Source: Paucibacter aquatile
GTDB lineage: Bacteria; Pseudomonadota; Gammaproteobacteria; Burkholderiales; Burkholderiaceae_C
Assembly (NCBI RefSeq): GCF_002885975.1
Contig: NZ_POSP01000001.1
Coordinates: forward strand, 124,001 to 188,000
Length of the DNA: 64,000 bases
Direction: 5' to 3'
The position numbers were made by a program, and so were the translations under genes. The notes below the pieces were generated by a model. The model worked only from the letters and a program-made list of their open reading frames with translations, was not told where the DNA came from and did not search any database. Positions 6,263 through 14,406 of the stretch are shown here, one piece after another (within the stretch, counting starts at the first letter, position 1; every line of letters begins with the position of its first letter).

Positions 6263-8592
6263 GCGAGACTGCCGCAGCTGCCGAGCTGGTCGTCGCCGTC
6301 CGCGCCCTGTGCGAGTTCAGCGCCAAGGCCGGCGATCTGGACCTGCGCTTCACGCCGGCACCCACCGCGCTGGAGGGCATGGCCGGCCATGCCCTGGTGG
6401 CCGGCCGGCGCGGCAGCGGCTACCAGACCGAGCTGAGCCTCAGTGGCGTGTTTGTTGAACCGGAGTGTGGTGCACGTTTGCGGGTGCGCGGCCGCGCCGA
6501 TGGCTGGGATGCCGGCCGCCAGCGCCTGGAGGAAATCAAGACCCACAAAGGCAGCCTGGACGCCCAGCCCGCCAACCACCGCGCCCTGCACTGGGCCCAG
6601 CTCAAGGTCTACGGCGCCCTGCTGTGTCAGCAGGAAGGCCTGGCGCGGGTCGAGCTGGCCCTGGTGTACTTCGACGTCTTGGCGCAGAGCGAAACCGTGT
6701 TTGCGGAGACCCACAGCGCCGCTGATCTGCAGGCATTCTTTGCCGAACAATGCGGGCGTTATGTCGCTTGGGCGCAGCAGGAGCAGGCGCACCGCGAGGC
6801 GCGCGATGCAGCCCTGCTGGCCCTGGCTTTTCCCCATGCCGACTTTCGCCGCGGGCAACGTGCCTTGGCCGAGGGTGTCTACAAGGCCGCGGTCTCGGGC
6901 CGGGTGCTGCTGGCTCAGGCGCCCACCGGCATCGGCAAGACGGTGGGCACCATCTTTCCCATGCTCAAGGCCATGCCGGGCCAGAAGCTGGACAAGCTGT
7001 TTTTCCTGACGGCCAAGAGCTCCGGTCGCCAGCTGGCATTGGAAGGCGTGGAGAAGCTCAAGACCCCGCCGGGCAGCCTGCGGGTGCTGGAGCTGGTGGC
7101 CCGTGACAAGGCCTGCGAGCATCCCGACAAGGCCTGCCACGGCGAGAGCTGCCCGCTGGCCCAGGGCTTTTACGACCGCCTGCCGCAGGCCCGCGCCGCG
7201 GCCGTTCAAAGCGGTTTGCCTCTCGAGCGCGCCGCTGTGCGCGCTCTGGCCCTGGCCTTTGAGGTTTGCCCCTACTACCTGAGCCAGGAGCTGGTGCGTT
7301 GGGCCGATGTGGTGGTCGGCGACTACAACTACTTCTTCGACAGCAGTGCGCTCCTGCATGGCCTGAGCCAGCAGAACGGCTGGCGCGTGGGCCTGCTGGC
7401 CGACGAGGCGCACAACCTGCTCGAGCGTGGCCGCAAGATGTACTCGGCCGAGCTGGAGCAGGACAGCTTGCGTGGCGCCAAGCTGGTGGCGCCGCCCTCG
7501 CTGAAAGCGCCGCTCGATCGCCTGCAGCGGGCCTGGACCAAGCTCAGCAAAAGCACGGCCGGCGAAGAGGCGGTCCAGCCCTATCAAGTCTTGAAGGAGT
7601 TGCCCGAGGCCTGGATGCAGGCCTTGCAGCAAGCCACCGCGGCCATCAGCGAGCAACAACAGGCGGGCTCGGCCAAGCCACTGGAGCCGGCGCTGCAGAA
7701 CTTCTTCTTCGAGGCCCTGGCCTTTGCCCGCCTGGCCGAGCAACTCGATGCCCACTCGCTGTGTGACCTGACCCTGCGCAACAGCAATGCCCCCGGCTTT
7801 GCCAAGAGCCAGGCCAAGCTGCACACCACCCTGGCCATCCGCAACATCGTGCCCGCGCCCTTTTTGCGGCCACGCTTGCTGGCGGCCCACACGGCCACCT
7901 TGTTCTCGGCCACGGTGCAGCCGGCCGGCTTTTACGCCGACCTGCTGGGCCTGCCCGAGAACTGGGCCTATCTGGAGGTGGAATCGCCGTTTGAGGCGGC
8001 GCAGCTGGAGATCAAAGTGGCGCGCCAGATCTCCACCCGGTACGCCGACCGTCAGCGTTCCCTGGCCGCCCTGGTCGCCCAGATCGGCGCACAGTTCCAG
8101 GCCCGGCCCGGCAACTACCTTGCCTTTTTCAGCAGCCACGACTACCTGCAGCAGGCGGCCGAGCTGTTCGCCCGCGAGCATCCCGGCGTGCCGCTCTGGC
8201 CGCAGGCGCGGCGCATGAGCGAGGCGGATCAGCAGGCCTTTTTGCAGCGCTTCACGCCCGAGAGTCAGGGTATTGGTTTCGTGGTGCTGGGAGGCTCCTT
8301 CTCGGAAGGCGTGGATCTGCCCGGCGCGCGCCTGATCGGCGCCTTCATCGCCACCCTGGGCCTGCCCCAGGTCAACCCCGTCAACGAGCAGTTTCGCGCC
8401 CGGCTGGAGCAGCTCAAGGGCGCGGGTTATGACTACACCTACCTCTACCCGGGCCTGCAGAAAGTGGTGCAGGCCGCCGGCCGTGTGATCCGCACCACCG
8501 AAGACCGCGGCGTGATCCATTTGCTGGACGACCGCTTTGCGCGGCGCGAGGTGCGGGCTTTGTTGCCGAGCTGGTGGCGGGTGGAGGGCTGA
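6259..8592 (+). CDS. Rad3/DinG-type Fe-S DNA helicase with N-terminal PD-(D/E)XK nuclease domain
   Basis: 777 residues, GTG start. The first 150 residues show a RecB-like nuclease core: GRADG (Asp81), EIKTH (Glu92, Lys94) and QLKVYG. The helicase part has Walker A APTGIGKT (221-228), four iron-sulfur cysteines typical of XPD-like helicases (286, 293, 298, 337), DEAH at 382-385 and a C-terminal GRVIRTTEDRG motif VI. Such proteins are 5'-3' DNA helicases acting in repair. Translational coupling to the MmcB-like nuclease and a LexA-like box upstream support a DNA-damage role. Confidence 0.9.
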   Translation: MSETAAAAELVVAVRALCEFSAKAGDLDLRFTPAPTALEGMAGHALVAGRRGSGYQTELSLSGVFVEPECGARLRVRGRADGWDAGRQRLEEIKTHKGSLDAQPANHRALHWAQLKVYGALLCQQEGLARVELALVYFDVLAQSETVFAETHSAADLQAFFAEQCGRYVAWAQQEQAHREARDAALLALAFPHADFRRGQRALAEGVYKAAVSGRVLLAQAPTGIGKTVGTIFPMLKAMPGQKLDKLFFLTAKSSGRQLALEGVEKLKTPPGSLRVLELVARDKACEHPDKACHGESCPLAQGFYDRLPQARAAAVQSGLPLERAAVRALALAFEVCPYYLSQELVRWADVVVGDYNYFFDSSALLHGLSQQNGWRVGLLADEAHNLLERGRKMYSAELEQDSLRGAKLVAPPSLKAPLDRLQRAWTKLSKSTAGEEAVQPYQVLKELPEAWMQALQQATAAISEQQQAGSAKPLEPALQNFFFEALAFARLAEQLDAHSLCDLTLRNSNAPGFAKSQAKLHTTLAIRNIVPAPFLRPRLLAAHTATLFSATVQPAGFYADLLGLPENWAYLEVESPFEAAQLEIKVARQISTRYADRQRSLAALVAQIGAQFQARPGNYLAFFSSHDYLQQAAELFAREHPGVPLWPQARRMSEADQQAFLQRFTPESQGIGFVVLGGSFSEGVDLPGARLIGAFIATLGLPQVNPVNEQFRARLEQLKGAGYDYTYLYPGLQKVVQAAGRVIRTTEDRGVIHLLDDRFARREVRALLPSWWRVEG

Positions 8593-8756
8593 ACCAGAGC
8601 CGTGCCGCGATAGGGGCTGCGGCTCACGCCCTGCATTCACGGCAGGACATGAAGCCGTTCACAAATCCAGGTTCGACGGCAAGCGCAGCGAATCACAGCC
8701 GCAAGGCCTCTTTCTCGACGGGGAGTCCTTGAATGCCGGTCAGCGTGATTGGCGCG

Positions 8757-9116
8757 TCAGGGTCGGGCTTGCGAAGCCGGGGCGATGGCCCGATTGCGCA
8801 AGGCCTCGATGCGGTCGGGGCTCATCTCAAGCACCACATTGCTGTCTGACGCGATCAGGCTCACGATGGCCTCGCGTGGTCCCTGGCGCCAGGCGGGGCT
8901 TGCATAGAACGCAGTCTGCTCGGCCTCAAGGGCGGCCATGTCGCGGAAAGCGCGCATGAGGAAATAGCTGTCTGCGTCATGCAGCGAGGGGCCCAAGTCG
9001 ACGACGTCGAAGCCCCAGTCCAGCATCAGAGGCAAGCTGTGTTGGCTGATCAGCCGATGGAAGCGATCTCGACTGCCAGGCACCAGCTGGTAGCCGCGAA
9101 TTTCGATCACGGGCAT
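8757..9116 (-). CDS. NIPSNAP-family protein
   Basis: 119 residues starting MPVIEIRGYQLVPGSRDRF at 9116. The pattern of an early 'EIRGYQLVPG' strand, a helix, then 'DSYFLMRAFRDMAALEAEQTAFYASPAWRQGPR' is characteristic of NIPSNAP, a small ferredoxin-like alpha-beta barrel family of uncertain function. Its start overlaps the end of the upstream gene by 10 bp, so both belong to one operon, divergent from the LysR gene at 9779. Confidence 0.85.
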   Translation of the reverse strand: MPVIEIRGYQLVPGSRDRFHRLISQHSLPLMLDWGFDVVDLGPSLHDADSYFLMRAFRDMAALEAEQTAFYASPAWRQGPREAIVSLIASDSNVVLEMSPDRIEALRNRAIAPASQARP

Positions 9117-9646
9117 GCGGGTTCCCCTGCGAGGGACTCGGCCGGGCGGAAGTCCATCACCCAGTTGACTTCCCAGCTGACACCACCGTCGGCGGAAAAC
9201 GCCTGCTCCCAACGCGGCTGGCCCAGTTCAGAGCACTGGGTCCACAGGAAGCGAACGCGGATGGCTTGGCCTCTGAGCGTGTCGTCGGCGTAAAAGTAGC
9301 CTTTGCCATCCTTGAAACTACCCACAACGGGCACATCGAGCCGATCGGGATGGCGCCCATCCAGCCACCAAATCGACCACAAGCCCGTCGCTGCATTGAA
9401 GCTGCGAAGCGTCAAGGCCCGGTAGTCGCCATCGGGCAGGTGGATCAGGTTGTCATCGATATTGGCATGGCCCCCGAGCAGCGTCTGCATGCTTGAGCTG
9501 CCCTCGAACTGCTCCCATTCCTGGCAGCCCGTCAGCCGCTCCTTGAGCCGGCGGTGCTGTATCTGCCAGGAGCCGACGAAGAAGTCGAAGTCAGCGGCGG
9601 CGCCGATGCTGGGGGGAACTGGGATGCTGGTGCTTGGATGTGCCAT
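9107..9646 (-). CDS. conserved hypothetical protein (lipocalin/DUF1579-like)
   Basis: 179 residues. FDFFVGSWQIQHRRLKERL near the start, followed by many short beta strands rich in W, Y and G, resembles DUF1579-type small-molecule-binding beta-barrels. There is no signal peptide or catalytic motif. It is translationally coupled to the NIPSNAP gene by a 10-bp overlap and is divergent from a LysR regulator that probably controls both. The substrate is unknown. Confidence 0.7.
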   Translation of the reverse strand: MAHPSTSIPVPPSIGAAADFDFFVGSWQIQHRRLKERLTGCQEWEQFEGSSSMQTLLGGHANIDDNLIHLPDGDYRALTLRSFNAATGLWSIWWLDGRHPDRLDVPVVGSFKDGKGYFYADDTLRGQAIRVRFLWTQCSELGQPRWEQAFSADGGVSWEVNWVMDFRPAESLAGEPACP

Positions 9647-9721
9647 GCCTGTGTGCTCACGGGGTCTGGGGGGTGAAGTCCGAAGCCTAATTGGCCGGCC
9701 GACCTTGTGATCGTTTGTTCA

Positions 9722-9751
9722 TGCAAGCCACGCTGTCAAAATTGCAAGCCA
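9722..9751. promoter_or_regulatory. direct repeat TGCAAGCCA x2 in the divergent promoter region
   Basis: TGCAAGCCA occurs at 9722-9730 and again at 9743-9751, exactly 21 bp apart (two helical turns), between the NIPSNAP operon and the LysR gene. A pair of equally phased half-sites is a reasonable candidate for the LysR operator, but LysR sites are more often inverted T-N11-A motifs. Confidence 0.35.
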
Positions 9752-9778
9752 TCAACGCCCTCGCCGTGATACATCGCC

Positions 9779-10681
9779 ATGACTCAAAGCCCCGCTTCCT
9801 GGGATGACTTGCGCGTCTTCCTGCACATTGGCCGTGCGGGCTCCCTGACCGCGGCCGCCGAAACGCTGCAGGTCAGCCATGCCACCGTGTTTCGACGCCT
9901 GGGTTCCCTGGAAGCTGAACTGGGCGTGCGCTTGTTTGTGCGCAGCCGGGCTGGCTATGCGCTGACAGACGCGGGGCAGGAACTCATGAAGGTGGCCGCT
10001 GAGATGGAGACCGGGCTGGCCTCTGCCACTCGGCAACTCGGCAGGCGTGCGGCCTGGCCGGGAGGGGTGGTGAGGCTGACCACCACCGACACCCTCATGC
10101 ATGCCGCCCTGGCCCCCATGCTCAGCGCCTACCAGCGCCAAGCCGGCGTGCAGCTCTTGATCAACACCTCGACGGTGCAACAAGACATCTTGAAGGGCGA
10201 GGCTGATGTGGCGATTCGCGCGGGCGGCCGGCCGGCCGACCCGCTGGTGGCACGGCGTCTGTGCCGCATCGAGTCCACGGTGTACCGATCGCGCAAGATC
10301 GGTGGCGCAAGCCCCAGCAATCTGGCCGATTTTCCCTGGGTCGCGGGTGACGAAACCTTCGCGCATCTGGACTCATCCAAATGGCTGCATCAGCAAGGCC
10401 TGGACGCCAAGGCCATGTTGCGCACCAACAGCCACGTCAATGTCTTGAACCTGGTCAAAGCCGGCGCGGGCCTGGCTGTCCTGCCCTGCTATCTCGGCGA
10501 TCTGGAGCCCGGCATCTGCCGCGTGATCGCGACCCCGCCCAAAGCCTGGCGCAGCGATCTGTGGCTGCTCACCCGCGTGGATCTGCGGCATGTGCCCCGT
10601 ATCAAACAGCTCTTTGATGCGGTGTTCGAGGGCACACGCCCTATGGTCGAACTGTTTGAGGGGCGGGCGGCATTGCCTTGA
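9779..10681 (+). CDS. LysR-family transcriptional regulator
   Basis: 300 residues. The N-terminal winged helix-turn-helix reads AGSLTAAAETLQVSHATVFRRL and continues to LEAELGVRLFVR; the C-terminal effector domain covers about 90-295. It is divergent from the DUF1579-like/NIPSNAP pair across a 132-bp gap and is the obvious candidate regulator for it. The effector cannot be deduced from sequence. Confidence 0.92.
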   Translation: MTQSPASWDDLRVFLHIGRAGSLTAAAETLQVSHATVFRRLGSLEAELGVRLFVRSRAGYALTDAGQELMKVAAEMETGLASATRQLGRRAAWPGGVVRLTTTDTLMHAALAPMLSAYQRQAGVQLLINTSTVQQDILKGEADVAIRAGGRPADPLVARRLCRIESTVYRSRKIGGASPSNLADFPWVAGDETFAHLDSSKWLHQQGLDAKAMLRTNSHVNVLNLVKAGAGLAVLPCYLGDLEPGICRVIATPPKAWRSDLWLLTRVDLRHVPRIKQLFDAVFEGTRPMVELFEGRAALP

Positions 10682-10810
10682 GCGCGATGCAGAAAATGTG
10701 CGCGCCTCAGAGCGGAAGCCTGTTATTGCTCAACGAGGCCCGTGATCGATAGGCGCTGCTGCCGCCAACATCGCCGCGTCAGCCTCGCATGGCCAGGGCC
10801 TGCCGGCCTT

Positions 10811-11689
10811 TCAGTCGCGTTGATACGCCGGCAGAGTCGCCCCGCAATGCCGGCAGAACTTGGAGTCGGCCTGGTGCCCCTCGCTGAGGCAGACATGGCA
10901 GCTGCGCGTGGTGGCCTTGGGTGCGCTGGCCAGGCGTTGTGCGCTCATTTCGGCTGTCACGATGCCGGTGGGCACGGCCAGCACGCCCCAGCCCAGAAGC
11001 ATCATCAGCGAGGCTATCGCCCGGCCCAGATCGGTCTTGGGGGTGATGTCGCCGAAGCCCACGGTGGTCATGGTGGTGATGGCCCAGTAGACGGAGGTCG
11101 GGATGCTGCTGAAGCCGTTGATCGGGCCCTCGACCACATACATCACCGTGCCCATCACCAGCACGATCATCAGCACCGCGGTGATGAAGACCGAGATCTT
11201 GCGCGAGCTGGCCCGCAGAGCCAGGGCCAGGCTGGCGTACTCGGCCACATAGGCATTGAGCTTGAGGATACGGAACACCCGCAGCAGGCGCAGCACCCGC
11301 ACATCGACCAGGGCGTAGAGCTCCGGCACGAAGAAGGCCAGATAGGTGGGCAGCACGGCCAGCAGATCGACGATGCCGTAGAAGCTCAGCGCATAGCGCA
11401 GCGGCTGGCGCACGCAGGCCAGGCGCAGCAGGTACTCGACCGTGAAGACGGCGGTAAAGAAGATCTCCAGCCCGGTCAGCCAGCGGCCATGCTCGTTGTG
11501 AATGCTGGCCACGCTGTCCAGCATCACGGTCAACAGGCTCAGCAGCACCATGGCGATCAGGCCCAGGTCAAAGAGCCGGCCGGCGCGAGTGTCGGCCTCA
11601 AAGATGATGGTGTAGCAGCGCAGGCGCCAGCCTTGCAGGGGGCGGCCGAACTCGGGTGTCTTGGCGGAGGAGCTGGAGGGCGAGGTCAT
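10811..11689 (-). CDS. voltage-gated potassium channel with C-terminal zinc ribbon
   Basis: 292 residues. Six membrane segments are visible: an S4-like helix DVRVLRLLRVFRILKL (129-144) with regularly spaced arginines, the pore helix and the selectivity filter TTVGFGD (208-214). After the last helix a short tail carries CHVC and CRHC (Cys264, 267, 279, 282), a four-cysteine zinc ribbon. The channel would conduct K+ across the inner membrane. It converges on the LysR gene and follows the thiamine operon on the same strand after a 27-bp gap. Confidence 0.9.
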   Translation of the reverse strand: MTSPSSSSAKTPEFGRPLQGWRLRCYTIIFEADTRAGRLFDLGLIAMVLLSLLTVMLDSVASIHNEHGRWLTGLEIFFTAVFTVEYLLRLACVRQPLRYALSFYGIVDLLAVLPTYLAFFVPELYALVDVRVLRLLRVFRILKLNAYVAEYASLALALRASSRKISVFITAVLMIVLVMGTVMYVVEGPINGFSSIPTSVYWAITTMTTVGFGDITPKTDLGRAIASLMMLLGWGVLAVPTGIVTAEMSAQRLASAPKATTRSCHVCLSEGHQADSKFCRHCGATLPAYQRD

Positions 11690-11716
11690 GCCGGCGATTG
11701 TGCCGCCGCTAGATCG

Positions 11717-13360
11717 TCAGAGCCCCGCTTCCCAGGCCGCTTGCCAGTGCGCGGCATCCGCCTGCTCGAGCGCTCTCACCAGGCAGGCGGACGACGCACC
11801 GGCCCGGCGTGCGGCCGTCGCACGCTCCGCCTCGGTGATGCCGCCAATCGCCACCACAGGCCGGCCGGCCATGTGCACCCACCAGGTCAGGTTGTCCAGG
11901 CCTTGCGGTCGCCAGGGCATGTCTTTGGTGACCGTGGCCCAGACCGGGCCGCAGGCGATGTAGTGCGGCGCCAGGCTGCGCGCCCGGGCCAGCTCCCAGA
12001 GGCTGTGGCTGGAGATGCCCAGATGCACGCCGCTGTCCAGGATCTGCTGGCGCTGGTCGGCTGCCAAGGCCGACCAGTCTTCCTGGCCCAGGTGCAGGGC
12101 GCGGGCACCGGCTTGCAGGGCCAGCTGCCAGTGGTCGTTGATCCACAGGGTGGCGCGTGGGTGGTTGGCTGCCGCCTGCACGGCAGAGGCGATCGCCTGA
12201 CGCAGCGCCGCTTCGCTCAAGCCCGGCCGTGACTTGATGCGCAGCTGCAGCTGCGTATAGCCGGCCTCGGCCAGCGCGGTCAGGCGCTGCGGGTTCTCGG
12301 TGATGGCGTAAAGCCCCATCTCGTGCGCTTGCGCGACCGGAGCTGTCAGCAGTACCTGACGCCAACGTTGCACGGTGCCGGCATTGAGCGGCTCGGCGCC
12401 GAAGCTCAGCACCGGCATGGCCCTGGGGTCGGCAATGAAGTCGGGTGTGGCACGCACTGGCCCGGCGCCTGCACCTGCGGCGTGCCCGTCGCGCAGGGCG
12501 CTCCAGGTCGCCATCTTGGCCAGCACCAGGGCATCTGCCAGCGGGAAGCCTCGCGCCAAGGCTGCGGCGGCTGAGCTGGCAAAGCTGCAGCCGGTGCCAT
12601 GGTGGTGGCGGCTGGGCAGGCGGGGCAGGGCCAGCCAGCCCTGGGCTTGGTGGTCTGGTGCCTGCACATCGATCCAGTCCAGAGCCAGCTCGCGCTGGGC
12701 CGGGGCGGAGGCGTCGTCACCGCCGGTGATGCAGACCGCGCGCGGGCCCAGCTCGCGCAGGGCTGCGGCCAGGGCTGGCGGGCTGGTGGGGCTGCCAGGC
12801 GGCAGGCCCAGCAGGCGCTCGGCCTCGCGGCGGTTGGGGGTCAGCAGGTCGCAGCGCGGTAGCAGTTGCGCGCGGTAGGCTTGCAGCAAGGCCTCGTCGC
12901 AAAACGCTGCGCCGCCGGCCGTGGCGCCCAGCACCGGGTCGATGACCAGCAGCACGGTCTGATTGCGCCGCAAGGCGTCGATGACGTCGCACAAAGCCTG
13001 CACGGCCGTGACCGAAGCCAGCAAGCCGGTCTTGATCACTCGCGGGCTCAGGTCTTGCGCCAGGGCCTGCAACTGGGCGCAGACCTGGTCGGCGGGCAGC
13101 GGGTAGACGGCCGCCACGCCTTGCGAGTTCTGCGCCGTCACGGCGGCCAGCAGCGGGCAGAGATGCACGCCAAAGGCTGCCGCCGCGCGCGTGTCGGCCG
13201 ACAGGCCCGCGCCGCCGCCGCTGTCGTGGCCGGCCAGGCTCCAGATCACCGGCGGCGCCGGGTCTTGCAGCCAGTCGGCAAGAGGCGGCTCGTCCGCCCA
13301 GGTCGAGGGCAGGCTGGGGTGAGGGTAGAGCCTCGCGGTTGCGGTTGCGGTTTCGCTCAT
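11717..13360 (-). CDS. thiDE: bifunctional HMP kinase / thiamine phosphate synthase (ThiD-ThiE fusion)
   Basis: 547 residues. The ThiD part, roughly 38-300, begins SLAGHDSGGGAGLSADTRAA and phosphorylates hydroxymethylpyrimidine (phosphate). The ThiE part, roughly 335-545, has GLYAITENP, WINDHWQLALQAGARALHLGQED and VVAIGGITEAE and joins the pyrimidine to the thiazole. The fusion thus supplies the last two activities of the pathway. Its ATG at 13360 overlaps the thiG stop by 4 bp; a much longer open frame upstream is only read-through of the thiG region. It is the last gene of the thi operon. Confidence 0.93.
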   Translation of the reverse strand: MSETATATARLYPHPSLPSTWADEPPLADWLQDPAPPVIWSLAGHDSGGGAGLSADTRAAAAFGVHLCPLLAAVTAQNSQGVAAVYPLPADQVCAQLQALAQDLSPRVIKTGLLASVTAVQALCDVIDALRRNQTVLLVIDPVLGATAGGAAFCDEALLQAYRAQLLPRCDLLTPNRREAERLLGLPPGSPTSPPALAAALRELGPRAVCITGGDDASAPAQRELALDWIDVQAPDHQAQGWLALPRLPSRHHHGTGCSFASSAAAALARGFPLADALVLAKMATWSALRDGHAAGAGAGPVRATPDFIADPRAMPVLSFGAEPLNAGTVQRWRQVLLTAPVAQAHEMGLYAITENPQRLTALAEAGYTQLQLRIKSRPGLSEAALRQAIASAVQAAANHPRATLWINDHWQLALQAGARALHLGQEDWSALAADQRQQILDSGVHLGISSHSLWELARARSLAPHYIACGPVWATVTKDMPWRPQGLDNLTWWVHMAGRPVVAIGGITEAERATAARRAGASSACLVRALEQADAAHWQAAWEAGL

Positions 13361-14166
13361 GGCGCGCTCCCGAGCAGAAAGGCATGGCCGCTGACCGGGG
13401 TCGAGGGCACGGCGAAGTCCTGGGTGGCCATCAGCCCGGCGCGGTAGGCGGCGCGGCCGGCCTCGATGGCGGCCTTGAACGCGCCCGCCATGGCCACCGG
13501 GTCGCGCGCCTGCGAGACCGCGGAGTTGAGCAGTACGGCATCGAAGCCCAGCTCCAGTGCCTGGGCGGCATGCGAGGGCGCGCCGACGCCGGCGTCGATG
13601 ATCAAGGTGGTGTCCGGCAGGCGCTGGCGCAGGCTGCGCAGGCCGGCGATGTTGTTCAGGCCTTGGCCCGAGCCGATCGGCGCGCCCCAGGGCATGAGCA
13701 AGGGGCAGCCGGCATCGAGCAGGCGGCGGCACAGCACCAGGTCTTCGGTGCAGTAGGGGAAGACCTCGAAGCCTTCGCGCACCAGGGTCTGGGCGGCGCT
13801 GAGCAGCTCGAACGGATCCGGCTGCAGGGTGTGCTCGTCGCCGATCACTTCCAGCTTGATCCAGCGCGTGCCGTAGAGCTCACGCGCCATCTGCGCCAGG
13901 TTGATGGCCTCGCGCGCGCTGCGGCAACCGGCGGTGTTGGGCAGCAGGCGCGCGCCCTGGGCTTGTGCCGCTTGCAGGGCGCCGGCGACAAAGCCGTTGT
14001 CGCCCGCCTGCAGCGTGCGCTTGAGGCCGACCGTTAGAACCTGGGTGCCCGAGGCGGCAATCGCGCGCGCCAGGGTCTGCGGGTCCGGGTAGCCGGCGCT
14101 GCCGAGCAGAAAGCGGCTGCTCAGTGCCGCGCCGGGGAGTTGAAAGAGATCGGTGTGGGTGCTCAT
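13357..14166 (-). CDS. thiG: thiazole synthase
   Basis: 269 residues from the ATG at 14166; an in-frame TTG six codons earlier is less likely. ThiG makes the thiazole phosphate from deoxyxylulose phosphate, dehydroglycine and ThiS thiocarboxylate. Visible family blocks are LGSAGYPDPQTLARAI, VGLKRTL, WIKLEVIGDEHTLQPD and the phosphate-binding end GVGAPSHAAQALELGFDAVLLNSA. It lies 24 bp after thiS and overlaps thiDE by 4 bp. Confidence 0.96.
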   Translation of the reverse strand: MSTHTDLFQLPGAALSSRFLLGSAGYPDPQTLARAIAASGTQVLTVGLKRTLQAGDNGFVAGALQAAQAQGARLLPNTAGCRSAREAINLAQMARELYGTRWIKLEVIGDEHTLQPDPFELLSAAQTLVREGFEVFPYCTEDLVLCRRLLDAGCPLLMPWGAPIGSGQGLNNIAGLRSLRQRLPDTTLIIDAGVGAPSHAAQALELGFDAVLLNSAVSQARDPVAMAGAFKAAIEAGRAAYRAGLMATQDFAVPSTPVSGHAFLLGSAP

Positions 14167-14190
14167 GGCGGAGGGGTATGGCAATCGGGT

Positions 14191-14406
14191 TCAACCGCCG
14201 ACGATGGGTTGAAACAGCAGCACTTGATCGCCGGCTTGCAGCGTGGTGCTGGCCCGCGCTTCGCGGCGCAGGAACTGGCCGTTCAAGGCCGTGCCCACAC
14301 TCTCGGGCGGGCGCTGCAGCTGGGCCAGCAGATCGGCCACGGTGTGGCCGGCAGGCAGGCTCAGGTCTTGCTCGTCGAGGCGGATGGTGATGTGGGTGGC
14401 GTTCAT
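14191..14406 (-). CDS. thiS: sulfur carrier protein ThiS
   Basis: 71 residues, a ubiquitin-like fold ending in the required Gly-Gly (PIVGG). The C-terminal glycine is adenylated and thiocarboxylated to deliver sulfur to ThiG. The start at 14406 overlaps the thiO stop by 4 bp (ATGA), and that ATG gives the usual ThiS length. No thiF is present in the operon, so an adenylating enzyme must be encoded elsewhere. Confidence 0.93.
   Translation of the reverse strand: MNATHITIRLDEQDLSLPAGHTVADLLAQLQRPPESVGTALNGQFLRREARASTTLQAGDQVLLFQPIVGG

Noticed and set aside
6109..8640. An 843-codon minus-strand open frame across the Rad3-type helicase
   Set aside because: Shadow of the helicase gene, which carries Walker, Fe-S and DEAH motifs.
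13361..13732. N-terminal extension of the ThiD-ThiE frame back to 13732
   Set aside because: It lies within thiG in another frame; MSETATATAR at 13360 with ATGA overlap fits the operon pattern.
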